This document shows, in pieces, positions 1-8,434 of a stretch of DNA of 64,000 nt. The stretch is from Zingiber officinale (lineage: Eukaryota > Streptophyta > Magnoliopsida > Zingiberales > Zingiberaceae): the NCBI RefSeq assembly GCF_018446385.1, contig NC_056000.1:35439511-35503510 (forward strand), in the 5' to 3' direction. The notes under the pieces are model-generated. The model had not been told where the DNA came from. It searched no databases and saw nothing but the letters and a program-made list of their open reading frames with translations. Every line of letters begins with the position of its first letter. The stretch's first letter is position 1. The position numbers were made by a program, and so were the translations under genes.

Positions 1-461
1 GACGCTTCCTCATCTTTCTTCTCCTACTCGAATATTGAGCACGTGTCAACAATCGATTGATCCTTCTCCTTTTGAACTAATAAGCCCTTCTCCTTGGGCT
101 CCTCCACTACTTGGAGTTTTGTAGGATCCTCATGAAGCGTAACTATCTTTTTCCAAAGGTCACTTGCGTTCTTGTATTCACCTACATTCAATACCAAATT
201 AAGAGGTAATAAATTAATCAAAATTCTAGTTACCTCCTTATCCGCCTTCGATTGTTCCCTTTGCTCCTCGATCCAATACTGAGGCTGGAGGCGCTTTCCC
301 TTCTTGTCCGTTAGAGCTTCAAATGCTTCCTCCAACACAATCCATTGGTTCCAATCCATTTGGCACCAAGTCTCCAACCGCTTCCTCTAATACTCGAAAT
401 CATCTCGATCATATGGAGGTGGGATTCAAATATCCCATCCTAGAGGTCCTTCGGACTTCAT
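1..461 (-). pseudogene. gag fragment of element A (nonsense codon 12)
   Basis: The N-terminal part of a copia gag that is collinear with the gag of element C. Shared motifs include QMDWNQW, LTDKKGKRLQP, EEQREQ and LWKKI. The homologous ATG is at 461-459 on the minus strand. Codon 12 is TGA (428-426) where the C copy has CGA, so this copy is dead, although the same frame stays open afterwards to the window edge. The change is a C-to-T transition at a CpG, the usual mark of methylated transposon decay. The C-terminal part lies outside the window. Confidence 0.85.
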
Positions 462-526
462 CTTCCTCTAGTGCTTTGCTCCCTCGGCGATTAGTCCGTA
501 GAAGAGCGATCCGTTTTGATATCAAT

Positions 527-1407
527 TGTTGAGATCTTGATGCCCGCTAGAGGGGGGTGAACAGTGACTCGCCCAACGTTTGCTTCCTACAACGGTTAGT
601 ATGCACAGCAAAATACAGAAACAAATACTAACAAGAGAAATCAAACCTAACACGTTGATTTAACGTGGTTCAGAGATAAAGTTCCTACTCCATGGTTGTC
701 CGTAAGGTGGACGTTCCCGATCCGTCGGTGGATAACTCCCCAGAAAACCTCTGGCTAGCACACATAGCTCTTTGTGAGTGGAGAAACCTCGCCACAAACT
801 CGCACAAGCACGCTAGGCACACAAGAACACTTTGGAGACTCTAATAGGGGTTAACCACCTCTATTTTCCTCAACCATGCCCAAGCACTCCGAGCTCTCTT
901 AAATAGAGTTCAGGAAGAAACACCTAGTTGTGTTTCCCACCACCAGCCAACTGGTACAACCACCAGTTGACTGATCCTAAGTGAAATTCGACCGTCACAA
1001 GCTAACGGTCGACTACCAGCCGACTGCTACAGTAACGCTATAGTAATGATACAGTAATGCTACAGTATACACTGGAATTTTACCCTGAGTACAGTCTCTC
1101 ATGCACTCGTCCTTGCCCGCACAACCTAGACCTAGCCTTCTAGCCTCCTCCATTAGCCTCGCGTCCCTCGGATGCCTCCTCATCCTTCACGTCTTGCCTT
1201 CTAGAACTTTCATCGGCCTTGTCATTGTTGTCAGATCTTCTTTTGCTAAGAGGTCGCACCTCCAGGACTTCATCCATTACCAAGTCATACTTGGATTACG
1301 TTGTACATGTATCCTGCACACTCACAATGCATATCAAATACAACAATAAATCTAACTTAAACCTTTGCCCAAACATCAAAATCTAGGGCACCTAGATTGC
1401 TCCAACA
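527..1407 (-). repeat. 5' LTR of element A
   Basis: An 881-base LTR bounded by TGTTG (plus strand, 527) and CAACA (1407). Near the inner end it has the C-rich box (CACCCCCCTCTAG on the minus strand) that is typical of Sirevirus LTR ends. The adjoining primer-binding site reads TTGATATCAAAAC instead of TTGGTATCAGAGC; each difference is a G-to-A transition. Degenerate copies of the GTCGAC palindromes seen in element C lie around 940-1030. Confidence 0.85.
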
Positions 1408-1408
1408 A

Positions 1409-1876
1409 GTACGAGTCTGAGACTGACACCAAGTCCGAGATTGACACCGAGTCTGAAAGAAGCCACTGATCCATATCCGTTTCTGAAGGTCCCAATACGT
1501 TAACCTTTTATTCAAAGTCAAATTTACTTAAAGTAGTTAAATGTTTGTTTAAAAAATTAACAAAATTTGAAAAATAAAATAACTTGTTACTTAAGGAAAT
1601 TGACCACCTTAAGGAGCAAGTTAACTTGAGTAACTCGACTAACCAAGTTCAAATCAGAACTTCAACTCAAGTTACGAAACTTGAGAAAGAAAATTCCAAC
1701 TTGAAAAATCAAGTCGAGCAACTCAAGACAACATTGGAAAAGTTTGAATTGGGATCCAAATATTTAAATATGGTACTTGGGTCGCAACATTAGAAACCAA
1801 ACAAAATCGGGACTTGACTATAAACCAAACAAAACCAACAAACAATATCTGACCTTAATTAGTCAAAACGTTAGAA
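1409..1876 (+). pseudogene. gag C-terminal fragment of element B
   Basis: From 1584 an open stretch encodes a coiled coil rich in Leu, Lys, Glu and Asn, ending in GSKYLNMVLGSQ. That signature follows the coiled coil in Sirevirus gag-pol polyproteins. Upstream (1409-1580) lie repeats rich in Glu, Ser and Thr codons and an in-frame stop. The reading frame stops at 1791-1793 and the coding region is then cut by element C. Identity is good by motif; the copy is inactive. Confidence 0.7.
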
Positions 1877-1881
1877 ATTAA

Positions 1882-2843
1882 TGTTGGAGCAATCTAGGTG
1901 CCCTAAGTTTTGATGTTTGGGCAAAGGTTTAAGTTAGGTTTATTGTTGTATTTGATATGCATTGTGAGTGTACAGGATACAGGTACAATAAGGAAAGTCC
2001 AAGGGTGAGTCTTGGCGGTGTAAGTCCAAGCATGTAGTCTTGGCAACGTAAGTCCAAGTGTGACTTGGCAATGGATGAAGTCCCGGAGGCGCGACCTCTT
2101 GGCAAAGGAAGACCCGACAACAATGACAAGGCCGATGGAAGCTCCAGAAGGCAAGACGTGAAGGATGGAGAGGCATCCGAGGGACGCAAGGCTGATGGAG
2201 GAGGCTAGAAGGCTAGGTCTAGGTTGGTCGGGCGAGAACGAGTGCTGAGTGAATGTACTCGAGGTAAAATCCTAGAATTAGGGTTTACTGTAGCGTTACT
2301 GTAGCAGTACTGTAGCAGTCGACTGATGCACTGTAGCAGAGCCGTTGAGATAGCCGTTGGGCTGGCACCAGTCGACTGGTGCAAGGACCAGTCGACTGGT
2401 AACGGGCAAATCAGGTTCTGATTTGTTCCAAGCTCTATAAGAAGGAGCTTGGTATGGCCGGCCAAGGCGACGAAATTAGACTTGGTTAAGGTCTAATTAG
2501 TAGTCTACAGTGCTCAAGAGTTTTCCTTGTGTCCAAGAGGTCTTGGTGAGTTTGTGGTGAGGTTTCTCCACCCACAAGGAGTGTGAGCTAGCCGGAGGTC
2601 TTCCGGGGAGTAATCCACCGACGGATAGGGATCGTCCACCTTACGGACACGCCGTGGAGTAGGAGCTTTATCTCCGAACCACGTAAATGATCGTGTAGCT
2701 TGGTTTGCATTCTTTCTTGTCTTGTATTTTGTTTAGCTTGTTTATTTTTGTATTATTCCGCTGCGCAAGCTAACAACGTAGGAAGCGAACGATTTGGGTG
2801 AGCCGCTATTCACCCCCCTCTAGCGGACGTCAAGGTCCCAACA
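1882..2843 (+). repeat. 5' LTR of element C
   Basis: A 962-base LTR starting TGTTGGAGC and ending CCCAACA, with the Sirevirus-type C-rich box (CACCCCCCTCTAG, about 2811-2823) near its end. It contains CTGTAGC repeats (about 2286-2340) and a pair of CCAGTCGACTGG palindromes (about 2368-2400). The short open frames within it are not genes; they also occur in the other LTR copy. Confidence 0.93.
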
Positions 2844-2844
2844 A

Positions 2845-2857
2845 TTGGTATCAGAGC
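2845..2857 (+). other. Primer-binding site of element C
   Basis: TTGGTATCAGAGC, one base after the 5' LTR. This is the standard plant copia primer-binding site, complementary to the 3' end of initiator tRNA-Met. Confidence 0.93.
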
Positions 2858-2915
2858 GAGGGCGCTCTTCTACGGACTAACCGCCAAGAGAGCAAGAAGC
2901 TAGAGGAAGAAGAAG

Positions 2916-4622
2916 ATGGAGTCCGAAGGACCGCTCGGATGGGATATCCGAATTCCACCTCCGTACGACAAAGAAGATTTCAATTATTGGAGGAAGCGGT
3001 TGGAGACATGGTTCCAAATGGATTGGAACCAATGGGTTGTCTTGAGTGACCCATTTGAAGCTCCTACGGACAAGAAGGGTAAACGCCTCCAACCTCGGCA
3101 TTGGACCGAAGAGCAACGGGAACAAGCGGAGGCCGATAAGAAGGTAACAAAAATCTTGTTAAATATATTACCTTCTAACATCCTTTTGAGTGTAGGTGAA
3201 TACACAAGTGCATGTGATCTTTGGAAAAAGATCATTGTCCATCATGAGAACCCTACACAAATCCAAGAAGAGGAGAAGCCCAAGGAGAAGGGCTCATTGG
3301 TCCAAGAAGAGAAGGACCAATCGAATGTTGACATAAGTTCAACATTCGAGGAGGAGAAGGAAGATGAGGAGGTATCATCCACATCTTCAAGGGAGGAAGA
3401 AGTGGAATCATCCACATCTTCAAGTGAAGAGGAAGAAGAGAAATCCGAGGAAGAGGAGATCTTGGAAGCTCAACCCTCCACCTCAACTACCAAGAAGAGC
3501 ACAAAGGACCGCATCAAATGTTTTGAGTGTGGTAAGATGGGGCACTACAAGAGTAGGTGTCCTTCACTCAAGAAGGTAAAGGAGGTAAACCCTAAACTCA
3601 CTAAAGTTAATTTAGAAACTAATGTGAGTTGTAGGAAGAAGAAGAAGGAGAAGAAGCACATTAGGTGCTTTACATGTGGTGAGTGGGGTCACTACCACAC
3701 AAAGTGCCCAAGGAAAGGAGAGCTCATGAAATTGGCGTACTTGAAGAAGTGGGAGAAGAAGGGAGCTTCCAAGGTAAAAACCAAGGTATCATTTAATGAA
3801 TCCATTCCGTTGACATATGATAAAAAGCATGCTAGAAATAACTCTTATCATCTTAATGCTATTTATCATGAGAATAGGAGGCATGATAACCTTAAGGATA
3901 AATATATTCCTCCTTATGCTATATTTACCACACCTAAGGTTAGGAAGGTAAATAACAACTTAGGCAATAACACCAAGGATTTTAGATATATGCCTAAAAA
4001 TAGAAATGCTCAAGGATTCAATGAAAAACCAAAATCTAGAGATTTATGGGATGAAAATCAAGTCTTGAGGACAAGACTTGATAATTTAGAAAGGACCTTA
4101 ACAAGAATGGAAAATATTCTTAGGGGTCAAAATGAGCATAACCTAGGAAAAGCTAGACAAGAGTCATCCAATGGCTATAGAGGTTTGGGATACAAACCTA
4201 AAGACAAGAAGGATGTGACTTCCTTTCATAGGGTTCCATATAGTTATGGGACCAACCCTAGGTTTAGAGGTCAAGTTAAAGATACTAGGGAAGAAATCCC
4301 TAAGAGTATTTTTGGCAAGACCAATGTGACTAAGACTTCTAAGAAGTCCAACAAAGTCACAAAGAAGGTCACAAGGGAGGCCATCCCTAAAGTTGATCTA
4401 ATAAAGGTGACTAAGGCTCCAAAAAGGCCTAATAAAGTCACAAATAAGGTTACAAAGGGAGTTAACCCTAGAAGTGACCTAGTGGAAGTGACCAAGGCTT
4501 CTAAGAAGCCAAGAAAGGTCCTTAGGAAGATATCTAGGGAAGTCATCCCTAATGAGTACCTAGAGCATCCAAGGAGCACCAATAGGTATTGGGTTCCTAG
4601 GAACATATTCTCTACGCCCTAG
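2916..4622 (+). CDS. Gag nucleocapsid-like protein of element C
   Basis: An intact 568-residue gag. Gag packages element RNA into cytoplasmic virus-like particles. Residues 1-120 are the copia-type gag core (WDIRIPPPYDKEDF, LWKKI). Then comes an acidic Glu/Ser tract (about 140-185), followed by two CCHC zinc knuckles at about 201-216 (CFECGKMGHYKSRCP) and 251-266 (CFTCGEWGHYHTKCP). From about residue 460 three imperfect Lys/Thr-rich modules with the pattern KVTKxxKxxxKV follow. The C-terminus is YWVPRNIFSTP, resembling the WVPK motif near the gag-protease junction of Sireviruses. The frame ends in TAG with no pol after it. The start is the first ATG after the PBS and is matched by the homologous ATG in element A. 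Confidence 0.9.
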   Translation: MESEGPLGWDIRIPPPYDKEDFNYWRKRLETWFQMDWNQWVVLSDPFEAPTDKKGKRLQPRHWTEEQREQAEADKKVTKILLNILPSNILLSVGEYTSACDLWKKIIVHHENPTQIQEEEKPKEKGSLVQEEKDQSNVDISSTFEEEKEDEEVSSTSSREEEVESSTSSSEEEEEKSEEEEILEAQPSTSTTKKSTKDRIKCFECGKMGHYKSRCPSLKKVKEVNPKLTKVNLETNVSCRKKKKEKKHIRCFTCGEWGHYHTKCPRKGELMKLAYLKKWEKKGASKVKTKVSFNESIPLTYDKKHARNNSYHLNAIYHENRRHDNLKDKYIPPYAIFTTPKVRKVNNNLGNNTKDFRYMPKNRNAQGFNEKPKSRDLWDENQVLRTRLDNLERTLTRMENILRGQNEHNLGKARQESSNGYRGLGYKPKDKKDVTSFHRVPYSYGTNPRFRGQVKDTREEIPKSIFGKTNVTKTSKKSNKVTKKVTREAIPKVDLIKVTKAPKRPNKVTNKVTKGVNPRSDLVEVTKASKKPRKVLRKISREVIPNEYLEHPRSTNRYWVPRNIFSTP

Positions 4623-6125
4623 ATGGGTTTAGAGAGTGTCAACTCCAATTGGAAAGGTAGTTAACCCAACCTTGGGAAAGTTGACACTTGAGAGCATTTT
4701 CAAGGTGATTGTTAACCTTTGAAAATGAAAAGGATGATAAGTGTTACTCTTTGAAAGAGTAAAATGTGTCAAAATTTGAGGAGTTAAATCTAATTTAAAT
4801 TGACACATTTAGAAAAGGATAAGAAATGCCAAGTTGGGGTTTTGATATTTTCTTAAAAGGTAAAAGGCAAATCTAAGTTTTAATGTGATTTCATTTACTC
4901 TTGGAAAGAGTAAAATGTGCCATACTTTGAGAAATTTGTTTAAGTTAAAATGACACAAATTTAGAAAGGAAAAATAAATGTCAAAATTGGGTTTTGGCAT
5001 TTTCATGGAAAATCATGTGCAATTTAGGGTTAAATTTTGAGTTAGCTAGGGTTAAGAATACTTAGATAGGTAATCTAGGTAAATTTTATTTATGCTAACT
5101 TGTCATGTTTTGTTTGTCTATCATATGTCATGACATCATATTTATATTTAGCATTCATATTTTATTATGAAAAAGATAAAAATACCATGTCATGTCATAC
5201 ATACATCATGTAGCTATAGCTTGCTTTTCATTTTGAAAATTGCTTATTTTGATGTATGCCATGTAAACATCATGCATTACTTTAATTCCCTTGTAATTAA
5301 GGACAAAAGGCATTTATTATGTATGGAAGTGTTCCAACAAGAGGGATCATATCAAGTGACATCCTAGATGGATGATCATGATTTTTACAATGCCTAGATA
5401 GAGATACATGATCTCTTAGTTTAGGGCAAGACCAAATATACATCTCACAAAGAACTATAAGGTGACTTGTATGTGTTTTAATACACGTTAGATACAAGTG
5501 AGATGTTAAGATGGTGAACAAAACTCAAGATGTTGATCTAGTGCATCTTATTGAGTTTTAGGTTCATCAAAACACATAGTTATGTGTCTTCCAATCATTG
5601 GGAAAGCTAATGTACAAGTCATGTGCATTGAGCCCAAAGAACGTGGTTGGATATTGGTTTTGAAAATGATTTCAAAATACTTTTGAAAAACCTTGGTGAA
5701 GACTATCTTTTGATAGTAATCATCATTGAAAAGTTAGATACAAATTAGGAGAAAACATTGAATTTTTCAAGAGTTTTCAAATTTGTTTCAATCTTTGAAA
5801 ATAGGAAATATTTTCATAGAAAACTATTTTTCCTTGATAAAGTATACTCTAAATAATGTCTACATGAGTTTTCATGATGAAAACAAGTATGGTTTGGTTA
5901 AGAAAAACCAAAGTGAAGTTTCGGTTGAGGTTAGTTTCATTATTGAATTTTTAACCTTAAAACTTCAAGTTTTGGCTTTCCTAATTATTTAGGAACCCCA
6001 AGTCATTGTTGGTGCAATGATAGAAGTTTAACCATGTTTTTAGGGGGGAGTTACTCCTTTAAAACATAAAAATCTTTTCCAAGATCAAAAGGACGTCAAA
6101 TGTTAAGGTAGCAAATGACATTGGT
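4623..6125 (+). other. Non-coding interior of element C after gag
   Basis: AT-rich sequence with many stops in all frames. Phrases such as gagtaaaatgtgtcaaaattt and gtcaaaattgggtttt recur around 4740-5000. I see no pol motif on either strand. Confidence 0.7.
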
Positions 6126-6404
6126 ATGGGAGGTGTTGCCGAGGACAAGGGAGAGTCATCCAAGGCCAATAAGAAGGAATATGCTAGGGTAGCATATAAT
6201 TATAGCAAGGATGGAGTGTCCAAGATTAAGGAAAAGAAGAAATTAATCAAAGACAAGGTGTCTAAGGTTAAGAAGGTGAGTTTAGTAGGCCAAGTGTCAC
6301 CCGAGGTGCATCGAAGTGACCTAGCTATAGTGGATGAGTCACCAAGGGAGGTGACTAAGGTTAAGATTCCTAAGGTTAGGAAGAGCCTTTGGGACCCATG
6401 GTAG
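6126..6404 (+). CDS. Small Lys-rich ORF in element C, possible relic of gag tail
   Basis: A 92-residue ORF, rich in Lys and Val, with short KxKVSKVKK-type repeats and the C-terminus KSLWDPW. The sequence after its stop (tagatgggtt, then gtgccaa and gggttggcac) parallels that after the gag stop (tagatgggtt, then gtgtcaa and gttgacac). It may therefore be a decayed duplicate of the gag 3' end. It could also be chance coding or a reduced version of the extra ORF found downstream of pol in some Sireviruses. There is no direct evidence of expression. Confidence 0.35.
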   Translation: MGGVAEDKGESSKANKKEYARVAYNYSKDGVSKIKEKKKLIKDKVSKVKKVSLVGQVSPEVHRSDLAIVDESPREVTKVKIPKVRKSLWDPW

Positions 6405-6835
6405 ATGGGTTATCAAATGTGCCAAGTGGTTAGGAGACGGACTTAAGTCTCTAACATAGTGGGTTGGCACAATTGAGTTGAGTTTCATGCATAGAAATAT
6501 AAATTGGGTTCATATTGCATGAAAATTAGTTTTTGATATATAGATGCCATATAAACTAATGCTAGTGATGCATTATGGTTTAGTATGGGCAAATACATCA
6601 AGAGGAAGCCAAAACTAGGACTTTAAGTCAAGGTTCAATTGAACTTTTTAGCTAGTTTTGTGTTTTGTGTCAATCTTAGGATCTGTGATAAATATATTTT
6701 TATATATATTTTTCCCAAGTAGACAAGGTTAAAATAGACCTCTCCACAAAATTTGAGATTTTTTGGAGGTCTGTAGAATTTCTGGTGCATTTCTGAAGTT
6801 GGTCAGAAAAGGCTGATTTTTTCAGAAATAGGGTG

Positions 6836-7040
6836 CCAGTCGACTGGTGCAGATACCAGTCGACTGGTAACAGTGTTTTTGAGCACAGAATGTCTCTATA
6901 AGCTCATTTTTATGAGGGCAGTCGACTGGTGCCAAGACCAGTCGACTGGTAACAGTAGATTTCGACCACAGAATGCTTCTGTAAGGTTCTGTCGAAGGGG
7001 GCAGTCGACTGGTACCTAGTTCAGTCGACTGATACCAGCC
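6836..7040 (+). repeat. 82-bp tandem array of GTCGAC palindromes in element C
   Basis: Three copies with a period of about 82 bases begin at 6836, 6918 and 7001. Each has two closely spaced 12-base palindromes of the form CCAGTCGACTGG, partly degenerate in the last copy, followed by a tail containing gacCACAGAATG-like sequence. A similar pair occurs in the 5' LTR. Confidence 0.9.
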
Positions 7041-7184
7041 TAAAAGTGTTTTTCAACGTTGTTCTTGACCGTGTCAACTCATTTAAATGTATGAGATCCA
7101 TGGGGGATAAATACATGAGTTTAGGGTCAATTTGGATGACATGTTTTCAACAATTGGGATATTGTTGGAGCTCTTTTTGATGTA

Positions 7185-7472
7185 TGGCAAAGGGGGAGAA
7201 GTCTAGGTTTAAGTGGGAAACCTATACACCTTTGCAAGAAATCCTAACTCGAGGGAGAGCTTAGGTGAAGGGGGAGCGATTGTTTAGGCAAAGGGGGAGA
7301 AGTTTACCTTTGCGAGAAATCCTAGCTCAAGGGAGAGCTTAGGTGAAGGGGGAGCCTAGGGATTTAGGTTCCATTATTTATGCATGAGTTGATTTGCATA
7401 TTTATTTGCATATGTATTGCATTTATGTTTCCCTAACTTAAACAGGTTGTCAAACATCAAAAAGGGGGAGAT
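7185..7472 (+). other. Multiple polypurine tracts upstream of 3' LTR (element C)
   Basis: At least five purine tracts of the form AAAGGGGGAG or GAAGGGGGAG lie at about 7189, 7267, 7291, 7345 and 7461. The last one directly adjoins the 3' LTR and should prime plus-strand synthesis. Tandem polypurine tracts before the 3' LTR are a known hallmark of Sireviruses. The segment 7190-7350 is itself a duplicated block. Confidence 0.85.
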
Positions 7473-8429
7473 TGTTGGAGCAATCTAGGTGCCCTAAGTT
7501 TTGATGTTTGGGCAAAGGTTTAAGTTAGGTTTATTGTTGTATTTGATATGCATTGTGAGTGTGCAGGATACAGGTACAACAAGGAAAGTCCAAGGGTGAG
7601 TCTTGGCGGTGTAAGTCCAAGCATGTAGTCTTGGCAACGTAAGTCCAAGTGTGACTTGGCAATGGATGAAGTCCCGGAGGCGCGACCTCTTGGCAAAGGA
7701 AGACCCGACAACAATGACAAGGCCGATGGAAGCTCCAGAAGGCAAGACGTGAAGGATGGGGAGGCATCCGAGGGACGCAAGGCTGATGGAGGAGGCTAGA
7801 AGGCTAGGTCTAGGTTGGTCGGGCGAGAACGAGTGCTGAGTGAATGTACTCGAGGTAAAATCCTAGAATTAGGGTTTACTGTAGCAGCACTGTATCATAC
7901 TGTAGCGTTACTGTAGCAGTCGACTGGTGACTGTAGCAGTCGACTGATGCACTGTAGCAGACTGGTGCAAGGACCAGTCGACTGGTAACGGGCAAATCAG
8001 GTTCTGATTTGTTCCAAGCTCTATAAGAAGGAGCTTGGTATGGCCGGCCAAGGCGACGAAATTAGACTTGGTTAAGGTCTAATTAGTAGTCTACAGTGCT
8101 CAAGAGTTTTCCTTGTGTCCAAGAGGTCTTGGTGAGTTTGTGGTGAGGTTTCTCCACCCACAAGGAGTGTGAGCTAGCCGGAGGTCTTCCGGGGAGTAAT
8201 CCACCGACGGATAGGGATCGTCCACCTTACGGACACGCCGTGGAGTAGGAGCTTTATCTCCGAACCACGTAAATGATCGTGTAGCTTGGTTTGCATTCTT
8301 TCTTGTCTTGTATTTTGTTTAGCTTGTTTATTTTTGTATTATTCCGCTGCGCAAGCTAACAACGTAGGAAGCGAACGATTTGGGTGAGCCGCTATTCACC
8401 CCCCTCTAGCGGACGTCAAGGTCCCAACA
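7473..8429 (+). repeat. 3' LTR of element C
   Basis: A 957-base copy of the 5' LTR. I see single-base differences (all transitions) near 7562, 7580 and 7760. The block at about 7872-7985 differs in the number of CTGTAGC units and lacks one of the CCAGTCGACTGG palindromes. It ends at CAACA, followed by the target-site copy attaa. Confidence 0.93.
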
Positions 8430-8434
8430 ATTAA

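Larger units (their letters stand above)
1..1407 (-). mobile_element. Element A: reverse Sirevirus-like Ty1/copia element, partial
   Basis: The right end of a reverse-oriented copia element that continues beyond the left edge of the window. Reading leftward from 1407 there is a complete LTR, a degenerate tRNA-iMet primer-binding site (513-525, minus) and the start of gag. Its LTR is clearly homologous to those of element C (same start motif TGTTGGAGCAATCTAGG), so A and C are one family. The bases just outside (1408-1412, agtac) would be the target-site copy, but its partner lies outside the window. The insertion interrupts the gag of element B. Confidence 0.85.
1882..8429 (+). mobile_element. 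Element C: young, complete, gag-only Sirevirus-like retrotransposon
   Basis: A complete LTR element. It has a 5' LTR at 1882-2843, a PBS at 2845, gag at 2916-4622, a long non-coding 3' half with an 82-base palindromic repeat array, a chain of polypurine tracts, and a 3' LTR at 7473-8429. A perfect 5-bp target-site duplication, attaa, flanks it (1877-1881 and 8430-8434). By eye the LTRs differ at about three transitions plus one rearranged repeat block, so insertion was recent. No protease, integrase, reverse transcriptase or RNase H is present between gag and the 3' LTR. It must therefore depend on enzymes supplied by another element if it moves. Confidence 0.93.

Noticed and set aside
1903-2465. 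Several antisense ORFs in the LTRs of element C
   Set aside because: Present in both LTR copies, overlapping each other in different frames, with no recognisable protein.
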